From Arenibacterium halophilum (GTDB taxonomy: Bacteria; Pseudomonadota; Alphaproteobacteria; Rhodobacterales; Rhodobacteraceae), in assembly GCF_005938225.1 (NCBI RefSeq), contig NZ_VCPC01000002.1, positions 248,001 to 312,000 on the forward strand: a stretch of 64,000 nt of DNA, given 5' to 3'. Made by a program: the position numbers and the translations under genes. The notes under the pieces are model-generated. The model was not told the origin of the DNA. It ran no database searches and worked only from the letters and a program-made list of their open reading frames with translations. Each line of letters opens with the position of its first letter. Within the stretch, counting starts at the first letter, position 1. Below, piece after piece: positions 27,646-37,828 of this stretch.

Positions 27646-28848
27646 CTAGACCTGTGGCGGTTCCGTGCCCGCGCGGGCGGCGATGGCGGTGCCGGCGGCG
27701 TGCCCCGAAGACCAGGCCCATTGGAAATTGTAGCCGCCCAGCCAGCCGGTCACATCCACCGCTTCGCCGATGGCGAACAGCCCGGGCAGCGCCTTGGATT
27801 CCATGGTTTTCGACGACAGCCCGTCGGTGTCGATGCCGCCCAGCGTCACTTCTGCGGTACGATACCCTTCGCTTCCAGACGGGGTCAGGTGCCAGCTGCG
27901 CAAGCCATCAACCAGCGTCTCGAGCGTGGCGTCCGATTGGTCGGCCAGCCGTGCGTCCAGCGGGACCGGAGTTGGCAAGGCCTCGACCAGACGGGCGGGC
28001 AGGGCACGCGCCAGAACGGTGCGCAGGGCGCGGCGGCCCTCGCTCTGACGGGTGTCGCGCAGCAGCTGCAACAGCGCGCCGGACGGGTCCAGATCGGCGA
28101 CGATCTCCTCTCCCTCGCGCCAGTAGGACGACAGTTGCAGAACCGAGGGCCCCGACAGCCCGCGATGGGTGAACAGCATCGCCTCGTCAAAAGATGCGCG
28201 CGCGTTTGACAGCCGCACGGGCAGCGCCACGCCGGACAGATCGGCAAAGCGGTCGTTCGGAAAGGTAAAAGGCACCAGCGCGGGGCGCGTTTCGGTCATC
28301 GCAAGCCCGAACTGCTGCGCGATGTCATAGGCCAGTCCGGTGGCCCCCATCTTGGGGATGGATTTGCCGCCTGTGGCCAGCACGAGGTTCGGTGCGCTGA
28401 CATCCTGGCGCTGCCCGTCGCGGTCCAGCGTGACATGGAACAGCCCATCGGCATGGCGCACCCCGGCGACCGAGGTGGCCAGCCACAGCTCGGCCCCTGC
28501 GCGCGCCATTTCGTCGCGCAACATCTGCACGATCTGCGTCGCGCGCCCGTCGCAGAACAGCTGGCCCAGCGTCTTTTCGTGCCAGGCGATGCCGTATCGC
28601 CCGACCAGATCAAGGAAATCCCACTGCGTATAGCGCGCCAGCGCCGATTTGCAGAAATGCGGATTGGCCGACAGGAAGTTTTCCGGCGTCGCGCCCATGT
28701 TGGTGAAATTGCAGCGCCCACCGCCGGAAATACGGATCTTTTCGCCCGGGGCGCGGGCATGGTCCACCACCAGCGTGCCGGGCCCGGCGTGGGCGGCACA
28801 CATCATGCCGGCGGCCCCGGCGCCGAGGATGATCGTGGTATAGCGCAT
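27646..28848 (-). CDS. HI0933/BaiN-family flavoprotein
   Basis: 400 residues from the ATG at 28848. A two-dinucleotide-binding-domain flavoprotein. FAD binding is shown by TIILGAGAAGMMCAAHAG at the N-terminus, ISGGGRCNFTN (about 34-44) and LVLATGGKSIPKMGATG in the middle. The C-terminus has GLFAIGEAVDVTGWLGGYNFQWAWSSGHAAG, the signature of the YhiN/HI0933 group. Members are annotated as NAD(P)/FAD-dependent oxidoreductases; one relative (BaiN) acts on bile-acid derivatives, but substrates of most are unknown. It is the first gene of the three-gene antisense cassette within the dcw cluster. Confidence 0.9.
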   Translation of the reverse strand: MRYTTIILGAGAAGMMCAAHAGPGTLVVDHARAPGEKIRISGGGRCNFTNMGATPENFLSANPHFCKSALARYTQWDFLDLVGRYGIAWHEKTLGQLFCDGRATQIVQMLRDEMARAGAELWLATSVAGVRHADGLFHVTLDRDGQRQDVSAPNLVLATGGKSIPKMGATGLAYDIAQQFGLAMTETRPALVPFTFPNDRFADLSGVALPVRLSNARASFDEAMLFTHRGLSGPSVLQLSSYWREGEEIVADLDPSGALLQLLRDTRQSEGRRALRTVLARALPARLVEALPTPVPLDARLADQSDATLETLVDGLRSWHLTPSGSEGYRTAEVTLGGIDTDGLSSKTMESKALPGLFAIGEAVDVTGWLGGYNFQWAWSSGHAAGTAIAARAGTEPPQV

Positions 28849-29029
28849 GGCGCGCCTTATGCCCGCCGGCGAGGCATGACGACAGGGCAAAATGCGCAAG
28901 GACCCGCAAACACGCGCCCGTGACCGAATGGGCCCCATCAATCTGCTGGCCTGAACGCGCAAATCACGCTATCCTTGGCGAACGAGACCCCGAAAACGGG
29001 GCGGTAGAGGCAGAAAACGGCGGTTGGCC

Positions 29030-30196
29030 ATGACAGAGATGGTGTACGGCGCGGCTCCGGATCGGGGCGGCGAACCTATTCTTCCACGGTGGTGGCGCAC
29101 GGTCGACAAGCTGTCGATGACCTGCGTTCTGCTGCTGTTTGTGGTCGGGCTGCTGCTGGGGCTGGCCTCTTCCCCGCCTTTGGCCGCGCGCAATGGCTTT
29201 GACGCTTTCCACTATGTCCAGCGTCAGGCGGTGTTCGGCTCGGCCGCGCTGGTGGCGATGTTCCTGACCTCGATGATGTCGCCGGTGCTGGTGCGGCGGC
29301 TGGCAACGATCGGCTTTCTGGGCGCCTTCATTGCGCTGGCGCTGCTGCCGTTTTTCGGCACCGATTTCGGCAAGGGCGCGGTGCGCTGGTTCAGCCTTGG
29401 GTTTGCCAGCGTGCAACCTTCGGAGTTCCTGAAGCCCGGGTTTGTCGTGGTGGCGGCGTGGCTGATCGCGGCAAGCCAGGAAATCAACGGCCCGCCGGGC
29501 AAAACATGGTCCTTCTCGCTGTGTGTCGCCATCGTGCTGATGCTGGCGATGCAGCCGGACTTCGGGCAGGCCTGCCTTGTGCTGTTTTCCTGGGGTGTGA
29601 TGTATTTCGTCGCCGGCGCGCCGATGCTGCTGCTGGTATGCATGGCCGGGCTGGTGGTGCTGGCCGGGACGGTGGCCTATTCCAGCTCGGAACACTTCGC
29701 GCGTCGGATCGACGGCTTCCTGTCGCCGGATGTCGACCCGACCACCCAGCTGGGCTATGCCACTAACGCCATACGCGAAGGCGGGCTGTTCGGCGTCGGC
29801 GTGGGCGAGGGGCAGGTGAAATGGTCGCTGCCCGATGCGCATACCGATTTCATCATTGCGGTGGCCGCCGAAGAATACGGGCTGATCCTGGTGCTGGTCA
29901 TCATCGCGCTGTACACGGTGGTTGTCGTGCGCTCGCTGCTGCGGCTGATCCGCGAACGCGATCCTTTCATCCGGCTTGCGGGCACCGGGCTGGCCTGCGT
30001 GTTCGGCGTGCAGGCGATGATCAACATGGGCGTGGCCGTGCGCCTGCTGCCCGCCAAGGGCATGACCCTGCCCTTTGTCAGCTACGGTGGGTCATCGCTG
30101 ATTGCGGGTGGCATCGCGTTGGGCATGTTGCTGGCGCTGACGCGGACCCGGCCCCAGGGACAGATCAGCGACCTGCTGCGCGGGCGCGGAAGATGA
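29030..30196 (+). CDS. ftsW: Septal lipid II polymerase FtsW
   Basis: 388 residues from ATG 29030; a TTG two codons earlier is an alternative. A SEDS-family membrane glycosyltransferase with about ten membrane segments. Visible motifs are [33 protein letters not shown], the loop [25 protein letters not shown] (split by turns), and [22 protein letters not shown]. It polymerises lipid II at the septum with FtsI. It restarts the dcw cluster after the antisense cassette, so it needs a promoter in the 181 bases before it. Its stop overlaps the murG ATG. Confidence 0.96.
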   Translation: MTEMVYGAAPDRGGEPILPRWWRTVDKLSMTCVLLLFVVGLLLGLASSPPLAARNGFDAFHYVQRQAVFGSAALVAMFLTSMMSPVLVRRLATIGFLGAFIALALLPFFGTDFGKGAVRWFSLGFASVQPSEFLKPGFVVVAAWLIAASQEINGPPGKTWSFSLCVAIVLMLAMQPDFGQACLVLFSWGVMYFVAGAPMLLLVCMAGLVVLAGTVAYSSSEHFARRIDGFLSPDVDPTTQLGYATNAIREGGLFGVGVGEGQVKWSLPDAHTDFIIAVAAEEYGLILVLVIIALYTVVVVRSLLRLIRERDPFIRLAGTGLACVFGVQAMINMGVAVRLLPAKGMTLPFVSYGGSSLIAGGIALGMLLALTRTRPQGQISDLLRGRGR

Positions 30197-31290
30197 GCGC
30201 GCCTTACCTGGTGATTGCCGCAGGCGGCACGGGCGGGCATATGTTCCCGGCCCAGGCGCTGGCCGAGGCGATGCTGCGCCGGGGCTGGCGGGTGCGGCTG
30301 TCAACAGATGCGCGCGGCGCGCGCTATACCGGCGGCTTCCCCCATTCGACCGAGATCACCGAGGTGCAAAGCGCGACCTTCGCGCGTGGCGGCGCACTGG
30401 GCCGCGCGATGGTGGTGCCCAAGATCGCGCTGGGCGTGGCGCGCACCGCCTGGAACATGTACCGCGACCGTCCCGATGTCGTGGTGGGCTTCGGCGGCTA
30501 TCCTTCGATCCCGGCGCTTGGGGCGGCAACGCTGCTGAAGCTGCCGCGCATGATCCATGAACAGAACGGCGTGCTGGGCCGCGTGAACCAGATTTTCGCC
30601 CCCCGCGTGGAGGCTGTGGCTTGTGGTGTCTGGCCCACCGCGCTGCCCGAAGGGGCCGAAGGCATCCACGTCGGCAACCCCGTTCGCGCCGCCGTGCTGG
30701 AGCGTCAAGGGGCGAGCTATATCACGCCGGGCGACTACCCCATGTCGCTGCTGGTCATCGGTGGCAGCCAGGGCGCGCGCATCCTGTCGGATGTGGTGCC
30801 GCAGGCTATCGCCCTGCTGCCCGAACCGATGCGCGCCAACCTGCGCGTGGCGCAGCAGGCCCGCCCCGAAGACCTGGATCGCGTCAGCGCTGCCTACGCC
30901 GAGCTGGACGTGCGCGCCGATGTGCAGGCGTTCTTCACCGACATTCCCCGCCGCATGTCCGAGGCGCAGCTGGTGATCTCGCGCGCGGGGGCGTCTTCGA
31001 TCGCCGATCTGACCGTGATCGGGCGGCCCTCGATCCTGATCCCCTTTGCCGCCGCCGCCGGAGACCACCAGACCGCCAATGCGCGCGGGCTGGTCGAGGC
31101 CGGGGCGGCCATAAAGATACCCGAATCGGCGCTTGACCCCAGCACGCTGGCCGCGCAAATCGAAACGATCCTTGCCAACCCCGCAGGTGCCGCGCAGATG
31201 TCGCGCGCGGCCATGGCGGTGGGGGCACCCGATGCGACCGAACGGCTGGTCGCGCTGGTCGAAGAACTTGCACAAAGGGAACCCGCATGA
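30193..31290 (+). CDS. murG: UDP-GlcNAc:lipid I N-acetylglucosaminyltransferase
   Basis: 365 residues. Transfers GlcNAc to lipid I, forming lipid II at the inner face of the membrane. Motifs are [18 protein letters not shown] (N-terminal), [35 protein letters not shown] and the donor-binding [12 protein letters not shown] with [15 protein letters not shown]. The start ATG overlaps the ftsW stop and the stop overlaps the murC start, so ftsW-murG-murC are tightly coupled. Confidence 0.97.
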   Translation: MSAPYLVIAAGGTGGHMFPAQALAEAMLRRGWRVRLSTDARGARYTGGFPHSTEITEVQSATFARGGALGRAMVVPKIALGVARTAWNMYRDRPDVVVGFGGYPSIPALGAATLLKLPRMIHEQNGVLGRVNQIFAPRVEAVACGVWPTALPEGAEGIHVGNPVRAAVLERQGASYITPGDYPMSLLVIGGSQGARILSDVVPQAIALLPEPMRANLRVAQQARPEDLDRVSAAYAELDVRADVQAFFTDIPRRMSEAQLVISRAGASSIADLTVIGRPSILIPFAAAAGDHQTANARGLVEAGAAIKIPESALDPSTLAAQIETILANPAGAAQMSRAAMAVGAPDATERLVALVEELAQREPA

Positions 31291-32699
31291 CCCCAGCCAC
31301 CAAATTGCCCGGCGACGTTGGGCCGATCCATTTTGTCGGCATTGGCGGCATCGGTATGTCGGGCATCGCCGAGGTGCTGATCAACCACGGTTACACTGTG
31401 CAGGGGTCCGACCTGAAAACCTCGCGCATCACCGACCGGCTGGCAGGGCTGGGCGCCACAATCTTTGAAGGCCAGCGCGCCGAGAACCTGGAAAACGCCG
31501 AGGTGGTCGTGATTTCCTCGGCCATCAAGACGGGCAACCCCGAGTTGGACGAGGCGCGGCGGCGTGGTCTTCCGGTGGTGCGGCGGGCCGAGATGCTGGC
31601 CGAGCTTATGCGCCTGAAATCCAACGTTGCCATCGCGGGCACCCACGGCAAGACGACGACCACGACGATGGTCGCCACGCTGTTGGACGCAGGCGGGCTC
31701 GATCCGACCGTCATCAACGGCGGCATCATCCACGCCTATGGCTCGAACGCGCGGGTGGGTCTGGGCGAATGGATGGTGGTCGAGGCCGATGAATCCGACG
31801 GCACCTTCAACCGGCTGCCGGCCACAATCGCCATCGTCACCAATATCGACCCCGAGCATATGGAGCATTGGGGCAGCTTCGACGCGCTGCGCGACGGGTT
31901 CCACGAATTCGTGTCGAACATCCCCTTCTACGGGCTGGCGGTGTGCTGCACCGATCATGTCGAGGTGCAGCGCCTTGTGGGCCGCATCACTGACCGGCGC
32001 GTGGTGACATACGGCTTCAACGCGCAGGCCGATGTGCGCGCGGTGAACCTGCACTATGAAAAAGGCGTGGCCCATTTCGACATCGCGCTGCAAGCCGACG
32101 AGATTGTGATCGAGGGCTGTACCCTGCCGATGCCGGGCGATCACAACGTGTCGAACGCGCTGTCGGCGGTGGCCGTCGCCCGCCACCTTGGCATGAAGGC
32201 CGAGGAAATCCGCACCGCGCTGGCCAATTTCGCTGGGGTCAATCGCCGCTTTACCCGCGTGGGCGAGGTGGATGGGGTGACCATCATCGACGATTACGGC
32301 CACCACCCGGTGGAAATCGCCGCCGTGCTGAAAGCCGCACGGCAAGCGACCGAGGGCCGGGTGATTGCCGTACACCAGCCGCATCGCTATTCGCGCCTGT
32401 CGTCGCTGTTCGATGATTTCTGCAACTGCTTCAACGAGGCCGACGTGGTCGCCATCGCCGAGGTCTATGCCGCCGGAGAGGACCCGATCCCCGGTGCCTC
32501 GCGCGATGACCTGGTCAGCGGGCTGATCCGCCACGGCCACCGCCACGCCCGCGCCATCGTGTCGGAGGACGATCTGGAGCGGCTGGTCCGCGAACAGGCG
32601 CGCCCCGGTGACATGGTCGTGTGTCTTGGCGCCGGGACGATCAGCGCTTGGGCAAACGCGCTGCCCGAGCGGCTGACCAATAAGGGAGCGGCGGCATGA
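31287..32699 (+). CDS. murC: UDP-MurNAc L-alanine ligase
   Basis: 470 residues. The first amino-acid ligase of the pathway, adding L-alanine to UDP-MurNAc. Motifs are [23 protein letters not shown], the ATP loop [37 protein letters not shown], and the late [16 protein letters not shown] with FQPHRYSR-like HQPHRYSRL. The stop overlaps the start of the following small membrane gene, so the DUF2484-type pair is co-translated with murC. Confidence 0.97.
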   Translation: MTPATKLPGDVGPIHFVGIGGIGMSGIAEVLINHGYTVQGSDLKTSRITDRLAGLGATIFEGQRAENLENAEVVVISSAIKTGNPELDEARRRGLPVVRRAEMLAELMRLKSNVAIAGTHGKTTTTTMVATLLDAGGLDPTVINGGIIHAYGSNARVGLGEWMVVEADESDGTFNRLPATIAIVTNIDPEHMEHWGSFDALRDGFHEFVSNIPFYGLAVCCTDHVEVQRLVGRITDRRVVTYGFNAQADVRAVNLHYEKGVAHFDIALQADEIVIEGCTLPMPGDHNVSNALSAVAVARHLGMKAEEIRTALANFAGVNRRFTRVGEVDGVTIIDDYGHHPVEIAAVLKAARQATEGRVIAVHQPHRYSRLSSLFDDFCNCFNEADVVAIAEVYAAGEDPIPGASRDDLVSGLIRHGHRHARAIVSEDDLERLVREQARPGDMVVCLGAGTISAWANALPERLTNKGAAA

Positions 32700-32950
32700 G
32701 CACCTCGATCCTGCTGGCGGCGGCCTGGGTTTTCGCGGCGACGGCTGTCGCCTTCCTGCCGCTGCGCCTGCAGATGGTGCCGGGGCTGGCGCTGATGATC
32801 GCGGCGCCGCTCGTCATTGCCTACCTGGGCTTTCAGCACGGAGCGGTCGCGGCCATCGCCGGGACTGCCGGGTTCATTTCGATGTTCCGCCAGCCGCTGC
32901 GCCATTTCTTGGGGCGCCTGCGGAGACGGGCACAGGAACCGGTCGAATGA
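32696..32950 (+). CDS. Small membrane protein between murC and murB, copy 1 (DUF2484-like)
   Basis: 84 residues with two or three predicted membrane segments (about 5-20, 26-45, 48-65) and a basic C-terminus ([13 protein letters not shown]). It shares with the next gene the spaced pattern LAA.W..AA.....LP.R, then P.....Y...Q.G, then R.P....R.LR.R, so the two look like tandem paralogues. It overlaps murC by four bases and the next gene by four bases. Comparable small genes sit here in other Rhodobacterales. The function is unknown; position suggests an accessory role at the cell-wall precursor machinery. Confidence 0.7.
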   Translation: MSTSILLAAAWVFAATAVAFLPLRLQMVPGLALMIAAPLVIAYLGFQHGAVAAIAGTAGFISMFRQPLRHFLGRLRRRAQEPVE

Positions 32951-33207
32951 CGCTCTCACTGGTGCTTGCGGCGCTCTGGGGCTTGGCGGCGAACATAATC
33001 GCCCTGTTGCCCAGCCGCGATCACCACTGGCGCAGTGCCTATGCGCTGATTGCCGTCGGCATCCCGATCGTCGGGTATGTCACCTGGCAGAACGGCCCCT
33101 GGGTCGGTCTGGCCGTACTTGTCGCAGGGATGAGCGTGCTGCGCTGGCCCGTGATCTATCTGTTCCGCTGGCTCCGCACACGGGTGTCAGGTGGCGCGGC
33201 GCGCTGA
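32947..33207 (+). CDS. Small membrane protein between murC and murB, copy 2 (DUF2484)
   Basis: 86 residues, with membrane segments at about 3-20, 30-48 and 51-68 and a basic tail (RWLRTRVSGGAAR). The sequence (LAALWGLAANIIALLPSRDHHWR) fits the DUF2484 family found in Rhodobacterales next to mur genes. Its start overlaps the stop of copy 1. A gap of 71 bases precedes murB. No catalytic residue pattern is seen. The charge distribution suggests that the C-terminus faces the cytoplasm. Confidence 0.8.
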   Translation: MTLSLVLAALWGLAANIIALLPSRDHHWRSAYALIAVGIPIVGYVTWQNGPWVGLAVLVAGMSVLRWPVIYLFRWLRTRVSGGAAR

Positions 33208-33278
33208 TTTCGGCACGTTTCCTCATTGCCTGCCGAAAGGTGATTCCCGTTCCCGCCGGAATGGATTAACAGGGCGCC

Positions 33279-34202
33279 ATGACCGGATTACCAACTCCCA
33301 AAGGCACCCTGACTCCGGGGCGCGACCTTTCTGAACTGACGTGGCTACGTGTGGGCGGCCCGGCGGATTTCCTGTTTCAGCCGAAGGACAAGGCCGATCT
33401 GGCCGAATTCCTGCGCAATCTGGATGCGTCGGTGCCGGTATTTCCCATGGGCGTCGGGTCCAATCTGATCGTGCGCGATGGGGGGCTGCGCGGGGTCGTG
33501 ATCCGGCTGGGGCGCGGCTTCAACCAGATCGAATGCGACGGCACGCGCGTCACTGCAGGGGCGGCGGCGCTGGATGCGCATGTGGCTCGACGGGCGGCGG
33601 ATGCGGGGCTGGATCTGACGTTCCTGCGCACGATCCCGGGCAGCATCGGCGGCGCGATACGGATGAACGCGGGCTGTTACGGCAGCTATGTCGCCGACCG
33701 GCTGGTGGCCGCCACCGTCATCACCCGCGAAGGGGCCGAGGTGCGGCTGACGCGCGACGATCTGAACCTGCGCTACCGCCAGTCTGATCTGCCCGAAGGC
33801 GCGGTGCTGATTTCCGCCGAATTCGAGGCGCCGCAGGGCGACCCCGAAGCGCTGCACGCCCGTATGGAAGACCAGCTGGCCCGCCGTGACGCGACCCAGC
33901 CGACGCGCGAACGCAGCGCCGGCTCGACCTTTCGCAATCCGGCCGGATTCAGCTCGACCGGGCAGGCGGATGATACCCATGATCTGAAGGCGTGGAAGCT
34001 GATTGACGACGCGGGCCTGCGCGGTGCGCGCCGGGGCGGCGCCCAGATGAGCGAGAAGCATTCGAACTTCATGATCAACACTGGCGGCGCCACGGCCGCA
34101 GATCTCGAATCGCTTGGCGAGGACGTGCGAAAAAAGGTTTACGCCTCCAGCGGGATAACGCTAGAATGGGAGATCATGCGGGTCGGCGATCCGCTGGCTT
34201 GA
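33279..34202 (+). CDS. murB: UDP-N-acetylenolpyruvoylglucosamine reductase
   Basis: 307 residues. An FAD enzyme that reduces UDP-GlcNAc-enolpyruvate to UDP-MurNAc with NADPH. The PCMH-type FAD domain shows [34 protein letters not shown] and [21 protein letters not shown]. The substrate domain shows [21 protein letters not shown] with the catalytic Ser region, and [12 protein letters not shown] followed by [10 protein letters not shown]. It lacks the extra domain of type I (E. coli-like) enzymes, so it is the shorter type II form common in alphaproteobacteria. Confidence 0.96.
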   Translation: MTGLPTPKGTLTPGRDLSELTWLRVGGPADFLFQPKDKADLAEFLRNLDASVPVFPMGVGSNLIVRDGGLRGVVIRLGRGFNQIECDGTRVTAGAAALDAHVARRAADAGLDLTFLRTIPGSIGGAIRMNAGCYGSYVADRLVAATVITREGAEVRLTRDDLNLRYRQSDLPEGAVLISAEFEAPQGDPEALHARMEDQLARRDATQPTRERSAGSTFRNPAGFSSTGQADDTHDLKAWKLIDDAGLRGARRGGAQMSEKHSNFMINTGGATAADLESLGEDVRKKVYASSGITLEWEIMRVGDPLA

Positions 34203-34306
34203 AACCGCCCCCCAAAGACCCGACAGGCACCAATGATACGGGGCAGGGGCGGTCCTGATACTAGAAACCGATCACACAGAAGATCGGGCAATTTGAGGCA
34301 CTTGCG

Positions 34307-35227
34307 GTGGGTCATTCGAGCGTGACACCCCTGAAAGTGGCGGTATTGATGGGCGGGCCCTCGTCCGAGCGCGAGGTGTCCTTGTCAACGGGGCGCGAAT
34401 GCGCCGCCGCGCTTCGGGGTGAAGGATACGAGGTTGTCGAGGTCGATGCCGGCCCCGATCTGGCGCAGCGGTTAAGCGCGATTGCGCCCGATGTGGCGTT
34501 CAACGCGTTGCATGGGCGCTGGGGCGAAGACGGCTGTGTGCAGGGCATCCTGGAATGGCTGCGCATTCCCTATACCCATTCGGGCGTGCTGGCCTCCGCT
34601 ATGGCGATGGACAAGCAGCGCACCAAGGCCGCCTATGAATCCGCCGGTCTGCCAGTTGTGCCCTCGCTGATCGCCGCGCGTGACGACATCGCTGCGCGCC
34701 ACCTGATGGAACCGCCCTATGTGGTGAAACCGAACAACGAAGGCAGTTCCGTAGGCATCTATTTCGTGCATGATGCCGCCGACAGCCCGCCGCAAATTGC
34801 CGATGACATGCCGGCCCGCATGATGGTCGAAGCCTATGTGCCGGGGCGCGAGCTGACGGTGACGGCGATGGACGGGCGTGCGCTGACGGTCACGGAAATC
34901 ATCACCGATGGCTGGTACGACTATGATGCCAAATATGCCCCCGGCGGATCGCGTCACGTGGTCCCTGCCGAGGTGCCGGCCGATATCTTCGACCTGTGCA
35001 TGGATTACGCGCTGCACGCACATCGCGCGCTGGGCTGCCGGGGCATTTCGCGCACCGATTTCCGCTGGGACGACACGCGCGGCGCCAAGGGGCTGTTCCT
35101 GTTGGAAACCAACACGCAACCCGGCATGACGCCCACGTCGCTTTCGCCCGAACAGGCCGGGGCGGCGGGCATGTCATTCGGTGCTCTGTGCCGCTGGCTG
35201 GTCGAGGACGCATCATGCGATCGCTAA
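34307..35227 (+). CDS. ddl: D-alanine-D-alanine ligase
   Basis: 306 residues from a GTG with GAGG nearby; a GTG five codons later is an alternative. An ATP-grasp enzyme making the D-Ala-D-Ala dipeptide used by MurF. Motifs are VLMGGPSSEREVSLSTG, FNALHGRWGEDGCVQG, PYTHSGVLASAMAMDK, PYVVKPNNEGSSVGIY, MVEAYVPGRELTV, and the C-terminal GCRGISRTDFRW with LLETNTQPGMTPTSLSPEQA. The end overlaps ftsQ by 13 bases. The 104-base gap before it shows no clear terminator. Confidence 0.95.
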   Translation: MGHSSVTPLKVAVLMGGPSSEREVSLSTGRECAAALRGEGYEVVEVDAGPDLAQRLSAIAPDVAFNALHGRWGEDGCVQGILEWLRIPYTHSGVLASAMAMDKQRTKAAYESAGLPVVPSLIAARDDIAARHLMEPPYVVKPNNEGSSVGIYFVHDAADSPPQIADDMPARMMVEAYVPGRELTVTAMDGRALTVTEIITDGWYDYDAKYAPGGSRHVVPAEVPADIFDLCMDYALHAHRALGCRGISRTDFRWDDTRGAKGLFLLETNTQPGMTPTSLSPEQAGAAGMSFGALCRWLVEDASCDR

Positions 35228-36087
35228 GACGCAACCGCACGACGCATGATCCCGCGCCCTCACGACTCAGCTATCGGCTGCAACGGCTGATGCTGACACC
35301 TGGCGTGCGGCTGGGCCTGCGCATCGGCATTCCCTTTGCCATCGTTTTCGCCGCCACATCGGCCTATCTGGCGAATGATGTAAGGCGCGATGCGCTGATC
35401 GGCTATGTCAACAGTGTCCGCGCCTCGATCGAGGAGCGCCCCGAATTCATGGTCTCGCTCATGGCGATCGACGGGGCAGGGGCCTCGCTTGACGAAGACA
35501 TCCGCGAGGTGGTGCCAATCGACTTCCCGGTCAGCTCGTTCGATCTGGATATCTCGGCCATTCGCGATCTTGTCACCGGGCTGGATCCGGTGAAGGCAGC
35601 GACCGTGCGTATCAGACCCGGCGGTATCTTGCAGATCGACGTGACCGAACGGCAGCCGGTGGTGCTGTGGCGCAACCGGCATGGTCTGGCGGTGCTGGAC
35701 GAAGGCGGCGTGCATATCAAGCGGGTGCCAGAGCGCACCGATTTCCCGAACCTTCCGCTGATCGCGGGCGATGGCGCCAACCGCCATGTGCGCGAGGCGC
35801 TTGAGATCGTCTCCGCCGCCCAGCCTTTGGCAGACCGGATGCGCGGGCTGGTACGGGTTGGCGAGCGGCGGTGGGATGTGGTGCTGGATCGCGAACAGCG
35901 GATTCAACTGCCAACCGAGGGTCCTGTGCGTGCGCTGGAACGCGTGATCGCCCTGTCGGAAGCGCAGGATATGTTGCAGCGCGACGTGGCGGTGGTGGAC
36001 ATGCGGCTGGGTCAGCGGCCGACCCTGCGGATGAACGAACCAGCGGTGCAGGACTGGTGGCGCATTCGCGAGTTAAACGGCTATTAA
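35215..36087 (+). CDS. ftsQ: Cell division protein FtsQ
   Basis: 290 residues. A basic cytoplasmic N-terminus (MRSLRRNRTT) precedes one membrane segment (about 31-52). A POTRA-like domain follows (about 76-145), including IREVVPIDFPVSSFDLD, and then the FtsQ beta domain with VTERQPVVLWRN and LDEGGVHIKRV. It nucleates the FtsQLB divisome subcomplex. The ATG at 35215 was chosen because it gives the expected N-terminus; it lies inside the ddl end. ftsA follows after 31 bases. Confidence 0.93.
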   Translation: MRSLRRNRTTHDPAPSRLSYRLQRLMLTPGVRLGLRIGIPFAIVFAATSAYLANDVRRDALIGYVNSVRASIEERPEFMVSLMAIDGAGASLDEDIREVVPIDFPVSSFDLDISAIRDLVTGLDPVKAATVRIRPGGILQIDVTERQPVVLWRNRHGLAVLDEGGVHIKRVPERTDFPNLPLIAGDGANRHVREALEIVSAAQPLADRMRGLVRVGERRWDVVLDREQRIQLPTEGPVRALERVIALSEAQDMLQRDVAVVDMRLGQRPTLRMNEPAVQDWWRIRELNGY

Positions 36088-36118
36088 TCATGATAAAAAC
36101 AAAAGGCGGGCAGCGGGC

Positions 36119-37453
36119 ATGACGGATTTGTATCAATCGCAACGGGCGATGCGGCAGCTGCGCCAGCAGGCCCTGCAACGCGGCGTGATTGCCATTCTGG
36201 ACGTCGGCAGCTCGAAAATTGCCTGTCTCGTGCTGCGCTTCGACGGGCTGGGACGGCTGAGCACCGACAACTCCATCGGCGCGCTGGCCGGGCAATCGGG
36301 CTTTCGTATCGTGGGGGCCGCCACGACCCGCTCGCGCGGGGTGAAATTTGGCGAAATTACCGCCATGCAGGAAACCGAACGCGCGATCCGCACCGCGCTT
36401 CAGGCCGCGCAGAAGATGGCCGAGGTGCGCGTTGATCACGTCATCGCCTGTTTCTCGGGCGCCGATCCCCGCTCGTACGGGCTGGACGCCACGGTCGAGT
36501 TGGAAGGCAACGTGGTGACAGAGAATGAAATCGCCCGCGTTCTGGCCGCCTGCGAGGTGCCGGAATACGGCGCGGGCCGCGAAGTGCTGCACGCCCAGCC
36601 GGTGAACTTCGCGCTCGACAACCGTTCAGGCCTGTCCGATCCGCGCGGCCAGCTGGGGCATGAGTTGGCCGCCGACATGCACATGCTGACAGTGGATTCC
36701 ACCGCCGTGCAAAACCTGGCGCAATGCGTCAAACGCTGTGATCTGGAACTGGCGGGCATCGCGAACTCGGCCTATGTCTCGGGCCGTTCGGCGCTGGTGG
36801 AAGACGAGCAGGAATTGGGCGCGGCCTGCATCGACATGGGCGGCGGATCGACCGGCGTGTCGATCTTCATGAAGAAACACATGATCTATGCCGACTGCGT
36901 GCGCATGGGTGGCGATCATGTGACGCAGGACATTTCCATGGGCCTTGGCATCCCGATGGCGAACGCCGAACGCATGAAAACCTTCTACGGCGGTGTGCTG
37001 GCCACCGGCATGGACGATCGCGAGATGATCGAGATCGGCGGCGACACTGGCGATTACGAACATGACCGTCGCCGCGTCAGCCGGGCCGAGCTGATCGGCA
37101 TCATGCGCCCCCGGGTCGAGGAAATTCTGGAAGAGGTGCGCGCGCGGCTGGATGCGGCGGGCTTCTCGCACCTGCCGTCGCAGCAGATCGTGCTGACGGG
37201 CGGGGGCAGCCAGACACCGGGGCTGGACGGTCTTGCGACACGCATCCTGGGCCAGCAGGTGCGGCTGGGCCGCCCGTTGCGCGTGCACGGGCTGCCGCAG
37301 TCGGCCACCGGGCCGGGCTTTGCATCGGTCGTCGGACTGTCGCTTTTCGCCGCGCATCCACAGGACGAATGGTGGGATTTCGAAGTGCCGATCGACCGGT
37401 ATGCCAAGCGCAGTTTTGGCCGCGCGGTGCGCTGGATTCGGGACAACTGGTAA
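36119..37453 (+). CDS. ftsA: Cell division protein FtsA
   Basis: 444 residues. An actin-like ATPase that tethers FtsZ to the membrane. Nucleotide-binding motifs are VIAILDVGSSKIACLVL (phosphate 1), CIDMGGGSTGVSIF (phosphate 2) and IVLTGGGSQTPGLDGLA (adenosine). The 1C domain is present after the first phosphate loop (RSRGVKFGEIT). The C-terminal end, YAKRSFGRAVRWIRDNW, is an amphipathic helix fit for membrane targeting. AAAAGGCGGGC stands before the ATG. The following 375 bases are non-coding, so ftsZ probably has its own promoter. Confidence 0.96.
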   Translation: MTDLYQSQRAMRQLRQQALQRGVIAILDVGSSKIACLVLRFDGLGRLSTDNSIGALAGQSGFRIVGAATTRSRGVKFGEITAMQETERAIRTALQAAQKMAEVRVDHVIACFSGADPRSYGLDATVELEGNVVTENEIARVLAACEVPEYGAGREVLHAQPVNFALDNRSGLSDPRGQLGHELAADMHMLTVDSTAVQNLAQCVKRCDLELAGIANSAYVSGRSALVEDEQELGAACIDMGGGSTGVSIFMKKHMIYADCVRMGGDHVTQDISMGLGIPMANAERMKTFYGGVLATGMDDREMIEIGGDTGDYEHDRRRVSRAELIGIMRPRVEEILEEVRARLDAAGFSHLPSQQIVLTGGGSQTPGLDGLATRILGQQVRLGRPLRVHGLPQSATGPGFASVVGLSLFAAHPQDEWWDFEVPIDRYAKRSFGRAVRWIRDNW

Positions 37454-37828
37454 AGCGCGCTTCCGCAGAATCAGGTTGCGGCGGGGGGCTGCCGTGATAC
37501 TGTTGTCCACAAGGCACGAAGAGGCCCGACAGGCGGACCGAGCAGTCCTCTGACATTCAATCGAACGATCATGCGCAGATTTTGTGCATGCTTGCCCGGC
37601 GCAACAGTCCGTTTCGCGCCGCTAGTATTACTTTGGCCTCGTGCCGCAAGATGTTGGCGTCCCGGCGAAATACTGCCAACGGGGTCTACTGCCTCTCCAC
37701 ATTTTGTATTGGATCTGTGTTTTTTGGGTGACGATCCTGTGTGCAACGGGTATTGTTGCCCTCAGGACAGAGCCGTCCGGCAGAGACGGTGGCGCGACAC
37801 AACCGATTTAAGACAGGCGGACCTCAGA
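37454..37828. other. Non-coding region between ftsA and ftsZ
   Basis: 375 bases with no supportable gene and lower GC than the flanks. It should hold the ftsZ promoter and leader. One GANTC (CcrM methylation) site is at 37468-37472. T-rich stretches (for example near 37716-37727) are present, but I could not fix a convincing -35/-10 pair or a strong hairpin. Confidence 0.5.
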
